Assembly (NCBI GenBank): GCA_903925515.1
Contig: CAIYFP010000169.1
Location: 1 to 13,123 of the forward strand
Source of the DNA: an uncultured Verrucomicrobiota bacterium
GTDB lineage: Bacteria; Verrucomicrobiota; Verrucomicrobiia; Limisphaerales; UBA9464
Direction of reading: 5' to 3'
DNA: 13,123 bases
Shown here: in pieces, positions 1 through 5,185 of the stretch
Layout of the letters: every line of letters begins with the position of its first letter
Numbering within the stretch: the first letter of the stretch is position 1
The notes under the pieces: generated by a model
What the model was told of the DNA's origin: nothing
What the model saw: the letters and a program-made list of their open reading frames with translations, nothing else
Databases searched by the model: none
Program-made: the position numbers and the translations under genes

Positions 1-27
1 CCCTCCATGCAGGACCCGTGAAGGTGG

Positions 28-46
28 AAGCGGCTTCCAGCCGCTT
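28..46. repeat. Perfect 8-bp inverted repeat (hairpin)
   Basis: AAGCGGCT, three bases, AGCCGCTT form a perfect GC-rich stem with a tight loop. No T-run follows on either strand, so it is not a classical intrinsic terminator. It may be part of a dispersed palindromic element or the 3' hairpin of a gene left of the window. Confidence 0.5.
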
Positions 47-67
47 GCCCAGCATGCACCCGAGACA

Positions 68-114
68 GGATGCCGCCGCCACTCCGCCCCAGAGAGGCTC
101 GGAATGCGGCATCC
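68..114. repeat. 9-bp inverted repeat
   Basis: GGATGCCGC at 68-76 and GCGGCATCC at 106-114 are exact reverse complements separated by 29 bases. It lies 22 bases after the hairpin at 28-46, so the two may belong to one structured intergenic element. Its function cannot be read from the sequence. Confidence 0.4.
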
Positions 115-519
115 CGGCCGCCGCGTGAGGGCACGCGGCCTACAGCATGGGCACGGCCTTGGGCTCCACCTCAGGCCATGACGGATCGTCACTGCCACGG
201 CCGTTTTCAGGTTCACCGGCCCCATCAACCAAGGCCTGCCTTGGCCCTGATCTTCGCGTGATCCCAAAACAGCGTCTCGTGCGGCGTTCCCGTGAGTCAG
301 GCCGCGGGAAATGCTGTCACGCCGTCACGAACTCATGAGCAAGGCCGGGGCGTGGGGGCCCATGCCGCAGGTTGTGCCCAGCCGCTCCGGGCGCACGTTG
401 GCGCGCAGCCTGCCAAAGCCCGCCGGCTTGTGGATCGAGGGACTGCCTCCCGGTCACGCCGGGATTGGGGATCGGCCCGTGGTCATGGGGACAACGCGGG
501 GCCTCGCGGTTCTTGAAGG

Positions 520-605
520 TGGTGCCGCCGGCGGGACTCGAACCCGCACTTCCTTGCGGAATGGGGATTTTAAGTCCCCTGTGTCTGCCATTTCACCACG
601 GCGGC
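520..605 (-). tRNA. tRNA-Leu (anticodon UAA)
   Basis: Read on the minus strand, a 7-bp acceptor stem (GCCGCCG with CGGCGGC) closes a full cloverleaf. The anticodon stem GGGGA/TCCCC holds the loop CTTAAAA, giving anticodon TAA, which reads the leucine codon UUA. A long variable arm (TTCC, GCAA, GGAA) marks a class II tRNA, as expected for leucine. The T-arm contains GGTTCGAGTCCC. The 3' CCA is encoded in the DNA (520-522). The gene stands alone, about 120 bases downstream of the rhaA stop and on the same strand. In GC-rich genomes UUA is a rare codon, so this species probably decodes few codons. Confidence 0.97.
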
Positions 606-725
606 GATGGCACGGTCGAGGCGAGACGCTGCACAGCCCGGGTACGCTAGAAAAGCCCCAATCCCGTCCCCCGTTGCCTCCGACCTTGGCAACCCATGGG
701 ACCCGTCGCACGGCCCAGCACGAAG

Positions 726-1985
726 TCAGGCGCGTCCCGAGCGGACCCGGCGGCGGTTGTCCTCCACCACGCGCAGCCATTCGCCGTCCCTGGGCACGTC
801 CGCCCTGCGGCATGCCATGTCCCATGCGGCCCCCCAAGGCAACCCACGAGCCTCTTGCTGGAGCACCAATCGCCGCGTCAGGTCTCCGCTTGCCTCCGCC
901 TCCGTGACTCCAGGTGGCTCCAGCAACGCCATCAGGATCGCCTTCTGCACGTTCCTCGCGCCGACGACCCACGCGGCCACCCGGTCGATGCTCGCGTCGA
1001 AGAAGTCCGTCGCCCACCGCACACGGCCCGGCTCCGCCCTCGCTGCCTCACGCGCCAGCTCGATCAATGCGTCGTCCATGGCCACGACATGATCGCTGTC
1101 CCAGCGCACCCCCCGCGACGCGTGAACCAAGACGCCCGGAACAAACATCAATGCCGCCGATACCTTGTCCGCAACGGACTCCGTGGGATGGAAGTGGCCT
1201 GCGTCAAGGCACCACCACTTCCGGCGCGTCGTCGCGTAACCAAGGTAGAACTCGTGCGAGCCCGCCGTGTACGACTCCACGCCGATCCCGAAGAGCTTCC
1301 CCTCCACGGCATCCACGACGCCCGCCATCGGCTCCCGGAAGACCTCGTCCATGGCGGACGCAAGGCGTTCCCTCGGCGCACGCCGGTCCGCGGGCTGGTC
1401 CTTGTATCCGTCGGGCACCCAAACGTTCACCACGCTTCCGGTCCCGGTCGCGTCCGCGAACGCACTGCCCACGCGCCGCGCACGACGACCGTGCTCGATC
1501 CAGAACGAGCGGACCGATGCATCCGGATGCGCCAGCGTGAAGCCCGACGCCGCGAGCGGGTGCGCGAAGTAGGTCGGGTTGAAGTCGAGCCCGACGCCCC
1601 GCGAACAAGCCCATTGCATCCAGCCCTCGAAATGCCCGGGCTCGATCGCGTCGCGGTCCACGCGTTGGCCCCCGAACTCGCCGTAACTGGCATGCAGGTT
1701 CACCCGGTGACGCCCCGGCAGCAACGAGAGCGCGAGCCCAAGGTCGGCGCGAAGCTCGTCCGCGCTTCGCGCGCGGCCCGGGTAGGAACCGGTGACCGCC
1801 AACCCGCCGCCCATCGTGCCCGGCCGGTTCTCGAAGCCGATGACGTCGTCCCCCTGCCAGCATTGCAACGACACGGGGACGCGCAGGAGGGCCTCGACGG
1901 CGGACTCAAGGTCCACGCCGACCGCATGGTAACGCTCGGCCGCGATGCGTGCCGCGACCTCCACGCCGTCGCCGTCCCAGGGCAT
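726..1985 (-). CDS. rhaA: L-rhamnose isomerase RhaA
   Basis: The product interconverts L-rhamnose and L-rhamnulose in the cytoplasm, the first step of classical rhamnose catabolism, as a metal-dependent isomerase. From the chosen start it has 419 residues, which is the length I recall for E. coli RhaA, and it follows that protein almost end to end. Landmarks are CWQGDDV near residues 42-48, LDFNPTYFAHPL, KLFGIGVESYT, LDAGHFHPTE, RWDSDHV and TDFFDASI. These supply the Glu, Asp and His metal ligands, and none is missing. The ATG at 1985 is preceded by GGAAG at suitable distance and matches the family N-terminus. An in-frame GTG at 2006 would add seven residues. The upstream ThuA-type gene ends 43 bases before this start on the same strand, so the two are probably co-transcribed. 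No rhamnulose kinase or aldolase is in the window. Confidence 0.96.
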   Translation of the reverse strand: MPWDGDGVEVAARIAAERYHAVGVDLESAVEALLRVPVSLQCWQGDDVIGFENRPGTMGGGLAVTGSYPGRARSADELRADLGLALSLLPGRHRVNLHASYGEFGGQRVDRDAIEPGHFEGWMQWACSRGVGLDFNPTYFAHPLAASGFTLAHPDASVRSFWIEHGRRARRVGSAFADATGTGSVVNVWVPDGYKDQPADRRAPRERLASAMDEVFREPMAGVVDAVEGKLFGIGVESYTAGSHEFYLGYATTRRKWWCLDAGHFHPTESVADKVSAALMFVPGVLVHASRGVRWDSDHVVAMDDALIELAREAARAEPGRVRWATDFFDASIDRVAAWVVGARNVQKAILMALLEPPGVTEAEASGDLTRRLVLQQEARGLPWGAAWDMACRRADVPRDGEWLRVVEDNRRRVRSGRA

Positions 1986-2028
1986 GGTCGATGGACTTCC
2001 AGCCACGCGCCAACCGCGCCTGCTGCGC

Positions 2029-3375
2029 CTACTTCAACGCCTTGATCCGCACGTTCCGGAACGCCACCGACCCATGGTCCCCCTGCAACAGGAGCGGGCC
2101 GGGCTGGTCAAGGTTCTCGTCGAGGTGCCCGCCCGTGCCGCGGGGACATTCCACTTGGTCGTGGATGGTCACCCCGTTCAGCACCACGGAAATCTTCTGT
2201 CCATGGATGCGCACCTCCGCGTGCTGCCACTGGCCCGGACGCCGCGATGCGAAGAGCGATGCCGGCTTGACGCTGTAGATGGCCCCGTTGCCACCCATCT
2301 CCGGCTTGCCGGCCTTGAAGTCGTCGAAGATCTGGATCTCGTGCCGGCCGCGCAGGTAGAGCCCGGAGTTGGACCCGGGCGGCACCTGGAACTCGTACCG
2401 CACCACGAAGTCGCGGAACGTGTCCTCCGTGAGCAGGTCCGTCCCGTGCTCGTCCTTGCCCAGCACGTTGCAAAGCATCCCGTTCTGCGCGCTCCACGAA
2501 CGCTTGCCATCCGGACGCCGGTACTTCCAGCCCGTCAGGTCGCGCCCGTTGAACAGGAGCTTGAAGCCCTCCTTCGCCTCGGGCGGCGACAACACGTTCG
2601 ACACGTCCGTCACCTTGCCGTCGCCCGCCTCAAGGCCCAGCGCCCACCGGATGCCGCCAAGGATGTGCTGCTGGTACAACGCGCTCGTCCACACGTCCTC
2701 GCGATGCCCCAGCGAGGTGTAGAAGACCTTGCCGGACGTGCCGACGTTCTTGGCCCATGCGACGGGATAATCGCCGGGGACCAGCGTCTGCGGATGCTTG
2801 TCCAGCGTCAGCAACCCGTGCACGCGGTTGCGATGGAAGCTCTTGAACTCGTAGATCTCGTCGAAAACGGTCCAGATGGGGCCAAGGTGCCTCGTCGCCG
2901 GGTGCGCGCGGTCCTGGTTGTACATGTCCACCGACACCTGCGCGCCGTGCGTCTGGAATTCGCCCCCAAGCAGGTCGATGAAGGCCGGGAACCCATGGAA
3001 CGTGTCGGAGCAGGAGTGCATCCCGACCAACGCATGTCCCGATTCCACCCACTTGATGAAGCCCGGCTTGTCGGGAATCGCAAGGTCGCCCGTCGTGTTC
3101 GCGAACACCACGGCATCCACCCCGCCCAGCTTGGCCAACGTCATCTTCGACGCGACCTCCGCGTCATCGGTGCCGTTGGCGCCCCCGCGGACCACGTCCA
3201 CCACCGTGTAGGCCCCGCTCGTTTGGCCCAACGTCGTGATCACGTTCTCCGCCGTGGGGATGGAACTGTGGCGGAAACCCTTGGTGGCGGTGACCAACAG
3301 GACCTTCTTGGGGGCGGCCTCGGCGGTGAAGGCTGCGCCCAAGGCCAACATGGCGAGTGTTGCAGAGAGATTCAT
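2029..3375 (-). CDS. Secreted ThuA-like / DUF1080 (3-keto-glycoside hydrolase) fusion
   Basis: This 448-residue exported protein has two domains. Residues 1-20 are a signal peptide with a likely cut in AEA-A. Residues about 22-248 are a ThuA-like glutamine-amidotransferase-fold domain, with KGFRH at 32-36, GMHSCSDTFHG at 118-128 and GKVFYTSLGHREDVW at 215-229. Residues about 270-447 are a DUF1080 (PF06439) lectin-like jelly-roll domain, with LLFNGRDLTGW at 273-283, SNSGLYLRGRHEIQIFDD at 335-352 and a closing VAFRNVRIK. ThuA proteins are linked to 3-keto-trehalose use, and DUF1080 members are described as 3-keto-disaccharide hydrolases. Such fusions are common in Planctomycetota and Verrucomicrobiota. 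The ATG at 3375 is chosen because it opens the signal peptide; an upstream extension would bury it. Its neighbour rhaA suggests rhamnosylated glycosides as substrate, which is inference. Confidence 0.92.
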   Translation of the reverse strand: MNLSATLAMLALGAAFTAEAAPKKVLLVTATKGFRHSSIPTAENVITTLGQTSGAYTVVDVVRGGANGTDDAEVASKMTLAKLGGVDAVVFANTTGDLAIPDKPGFIKWVESGHALVGMHSCSDTFHGFPAFIDLLGGEFQTHGAQVSVDMYNQDRAHPATRHLGPIWTVFDEIYEFKSFHRNRVHGLLTLDKHPQTLVPGDYPVAWAKNVGTSGKVFYTSLGHREDVWTSALYQQHILGGIRWALGLEAGDGKVTDVSNVLSPPEAKEGFKLLFNGRDLTGWKYRRPDGKRSWSAQNGMLCNVLGKDEHGTDLLTEDTFRDFVVRYEFQVPPGSNSGLYLRGRHEIQIFDDFKAGKPEMGGNGAIYSVKPASLFASRRPGQWQHAEVRIHGQKISVVLNGVTIHDQVECPRGTGGHLDENLDQPGPLLLQGDHGSVAFRNVRIKALK

Positions 3376-3502
3376 GAATGACCCAGTAAGGTCCGCATCA
3401 CCGGCAGTTTCAACCCTGAATCCAAGGCGAGCGCATGCCTCGCACGTCGCCCGAATGTCCCGCGCCTCTCCCACGCCCCGCGGACTTTCCCAACATGCTC
3501 CC

Positions 3503-3530
3503 GTGACGTGCCGCCGATCAACGCTAGGCT
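3503..3530 (+). promoter_or_regulatory. Possible sigma-70-like promoter for the pterin dehydratase gene
   Basis: GTGACG (3503-3508) and TAGGCT (3525-3530) are spaced by 16 bases and resemble weak -35 and -10 boxes. The expected transcript start falls on or next to the ATG at 3537, which would give a leaderless mRNA and fit the lack of a good ribosome-binding site. AGG within the -10-like box could instead act as a minimal ribosome-binding site. The match is weak in GC-rich DNA. Confidence 0.22.
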
Positions 3531-3536
3531 CGCGCC

Positions 3537-3836
3537 ATGTCCCGCATGAGCGAAGCCGAAATCCGCGATGCCATGGGCTCCATCGAGGGCTGGTCCCGCA
3601 ACGGAAGCCACCTCGTACGTGAGTTCTGCCTCCCGGACTTCCCCGCCGCGATCCGCTTCGTCACGCGCGTCGCGCGGGCCGCCGAGGATGCCTGCCATCA
3701 CCCGGACATCGACGTCCGCTGGAACCGTGTAAAGCTCTCCCTGACAACGCATGACGAGGGTGGCCTGACCGAGCGCGACTTCGTCCTCGCCGCTCGCTTC
3801 AACCAAGTCTCCCGCACCCGCCGCCGGGCAACCTAG
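3537..3836 (+). CDS. Pterin-4a-carbinolamine dehydratase (4a-hydroxytetrahydrobiopterin dehydratase)
   Basis: This 99-residue cytoplasmic enzyme dehydrates 4a-hydroxytetrahydropterin, the by-product of aromatic amino-acid hydroxylases, so that the cofactor can be recycled. The length is typical of the family. The family signature is clear: HHPDIDVRWNRVKLSLTTHD at 54-73, with the active-site histidine pair and the later His72, then GLTERDF at 76-82. The N-terminus carries the usual helix and GW pair (17-19). The ATG at 3537 is the first good start; another ATG lies three codons later. No phenylalanine hydroxylase is nearby, so the partner enzyme must lie elsewhere, or the protein serves another pterin. 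It diverges from the ThuA-type gene across 161 bases and converges on the uracil-DNA glycosylase gene. Confidence 0.95.
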   Translation: MSRMSEAEIRDAMGSIEGWSRNGSHLVREFCLPDFPAAIRFVTRVARAAEDACHHPDIDVRWNRVKLSLTTHDEGGLTERDFVLAARFNQVSRTRRRAT

Positions 3837-3837
3837 T

Positions 3838-3940
3838 GTCGCGTCTCACCCGTCGCCGGTGCTTCGCCGCGTGGGATTCTCGCGCCCAACGCGCCACGAC
3901 GTGGGACGCGAAAAGGACGGCGGCCCCCACGGGTTGCTCA
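3838..3940. repeat. Dispersed intergenic repeat, copy 1
   Basis: The stretch starting GTCGCGTCTC and running through GGGATTCTCG, CCAACG and CCACGACGTGGGACGCG is matched by 10392-10500, in the same order and orientation, with substitutions and a small indel before the palindrome. At its core, 3894-3904, is an 11-base palindrome, CCACG-A-CGTGG. It fills the gap between the convergent dehydratase and glycosylase genes, a usual place for bacterial repetitive palindromic elements. I infer a multi-copy family from two copies in 13 kb. Confidence 0.65.
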
Positions 3941-3941
3941 A

Positions 3942-3963
3942 GGGAAAGCCGCGGGGCTTTCCC
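3942..3963. terminator. Perfect 9-bp hairpin between convergent genes
   Basis: GGGAAAGCC, loop GCGG, GGCTTTCCC. The stem is perfect on both strands and sits about 105 bases after the dehydratase stop and 70 bases after the glycosylase stop. It could serve as a bidirectional 3' hairpin, although no T-run follows on either side. It directly abuts dispersed-repeat copy 1 and is absent from copy 2. Confidence 0.45.
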
Positions 3964-4031
3964 CGCGCTACCCAACACCATCCAGGGATGAGACCCGACA
4001 CGAGACCGCCCAACCCACCCCAACCGCCCCC

Positions 4032-5027
4032 TCAACCCTTCGTGAAGTAGCCGCGCTGCTTCGCGCTGATGGGCATCCCAAGCCTGTCCATCACCGCCAT
4101 CATGTCCTCCCACACCTCCCGCTTGATTGCCATCGTGTCCTGCCGCAGCACATAGGACGGATGGTAGGTCGGCATCACCGGCACGCCGCAGAAGTCCGTC
4201 CAACGCCCCCGCAGCCGGGTCACCGAAAGCATCTGCTTCCCCAGCAACCCCTCCAGCGCCGTCCCGCCCAACGCCACGATCACCCGCGGCCGCACGATCC
4301 TCACCTGCTCGAACAGGAACGGGATGCACGTCGCCATCTCCTCCGCCGTCGGCTTGCGGTTGCCGTATGCCTCGCCGGGCGTGTCCGGGCGACACTTCAG
4401 CACGTTCGCGATGTACACCCGATCGCGCCCCAGCCCCATCGCCACCAAAACCTTCGTCAGCAACTGCCCCGCCGCCCCCACGAACGGCTCGCCTTGCTGG
4501 TCCTCCTCCCGTCCCGGAGCCTCCCCGACCAGCATCAGGCTCGCGTCCACGTCCCCCACCCCAAACACCACCGTCCGCCGCGCCCGCGCAATCGCGGCAC
4601 ACTGCGTGCATGCCGTCGCCTTCGCCAGCAATGCATCCAACGCCGCCACCTTGGCCCCACGTTCCATCGCCGGACCCTCGAGACTCGGTCGCTCGGGGAT
4701 CGACGCCAACACCCGGCCGGGCATCCCTCCCGCCCCGGCGCCCGACGGCTCCAACCTTTCCCTCGATCGATCCCGCCCCCCTGCGGACGTTCCCCTCGCC
4801 GGCCCCGAAGGCGACAACCCGCCCGCCTGATGCGCCGGCGTCGCACCCCGCGCCATCGAAACCGGCCCCAAGGCCTCCCCCAGCAGCCCGGGACTGACCT
4901 CCACCCAACGCGTCCCCTCGTCCCGAAGGCCCTCCAGATGCCCGATCAAGGCGTCCAACAACTCCCGCGTCTCTCCCCCGTTCACGCCCGGCAGACTGTC
5001 GCGGCCCGATTCCCACGCAAAGTCCAA
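4032..5027 (-). CDS. Uracil-DNA glycosylase, family 4 (4Fe-4S)
   Basis: The product removes uracil from DNA at the start of base-excision repair. The catalytic domain occupies residues about 130-330. Motif A is GEAPGREED at 168-176 and motif B is HPSYVLR at 289-295. The four Fe-S cysteines are C140 and C143 (CTQC), C212 (KCRPD) and C234 (ATC). The C212-C234 gap is 21 residues, longer than the roughly 15 I recall for thermophile members, because of a small insert before GNRKPT. Residues 1-57 look structured (a helix, then WVEVSP), and 58-125 are rich in Gly, Pro, Ser and Ala and probably disordered. The start is uncertain: TTG at 5027 keeps the helical N-terminus, GTG at 4985 is also possible, and ATG at 4856 would cut it off. 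The gene diverges from the solenoid gene. Confidence 0.93.
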   Translation of the reverse strand: MDFAWESGRDSLPGVNGGETRELLDALIGHLEGLRDEGTRWVEVSPGLLGEALGPVSMARGATPAHQAGGLSPSGPARGTSAGGRDRSRERLEPSGAGAGGMPGRVLASIPERPSLEGPAMERGAKVAALDALLAKATACTQCAAIARARRTVVFGVGDVDASLMLVGEAPGREEDQQGEPFVGAAGQLLTKVLVAMGLGRDRVYIANVLKCRPDTPGEAYGNRKPTAEEMATCIPFLFEQVRIVRPRVIVALGGTALEGLLGKQMLSVTRLRGRWTDFCGVPVMPTYHPSYVLRQDTMAIKREVWEDMMAVMDRLGMPISAKQRGYFTKG

Positions 5028-5185
5028 AGCCCATCCGTCATCCCCGCGTAGGCAGTTCGCCTCCTGCGCGGATTCCGAGATGCATGCATCAGGAAATTTC
5101 TCACGCCATGACGCCGCCCCGTCACTGCACCATTGAATCCAGCCGCCGCCATGCTTCTCATGGGCCGGTGGTCACCGGTCACCTC
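5028..5185. promoter_or_regulatory. Divergent intergenic region with a 12-bp palindrome
   Basis: This spacer separates the glycosylase (minus) from the solenoid gene (plus) and must hold promoters for both. It contains a perfect palindrome, GATGCATGCATC, at 5079-5090, the octamer TGAATCCA at 5134-5141, and a direct repeat GGTCACC-GGTCACC at 5170-5183 just before the ATG. The blocks CGGATTCC-nn-GATGCAT and CATTGAATCCA-n-CCGC also occur in the sufT/tolC-like spacer. No convincing -10/-35 pair is visible. Confidence 0.3.

Larger units (their letters stand above)
1..519. other. Gene-free stretch left of the tRNA
   Basis: I see no convincing protein here. The short open frames in both directions are arginine-, proline- and alanine-rich in the way GC-rich spacer DNA translates, and none shows a recognisable motif. 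What it does contain is two inverted repeats near the left edge (listed separately) and a short palindrome at 229-244 (CCAAGGC, two bases, GCCTTGG). It could be the tail of a spacer between the tRNA and a gene beyond the left edge. Confidence 0.5.

Noticed and set aside
696..2045. Long plus-strand open frame of about 450 codons
   Set aside because: It lies antisense to rhaA and is rich in Arg, His, Pro and Val with no motif. The minus strand here is unmistakable RhaA.
1945..3381. Long plus-strand open frame of about 480 codons
   Set aside because: It is the antisense shadow of the ThuA-DUF1080 gene and shows no domain of its own.
3799..5034. Minus-strand frame of about 410 codons overlapping the uracil-DNA glycosylase
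   Set aside because: It is Gly/Arg/Ala-rich shadow coding in another frame; the glycosylase motifs and Fe-S cysteines lie in the neighbouring frame.
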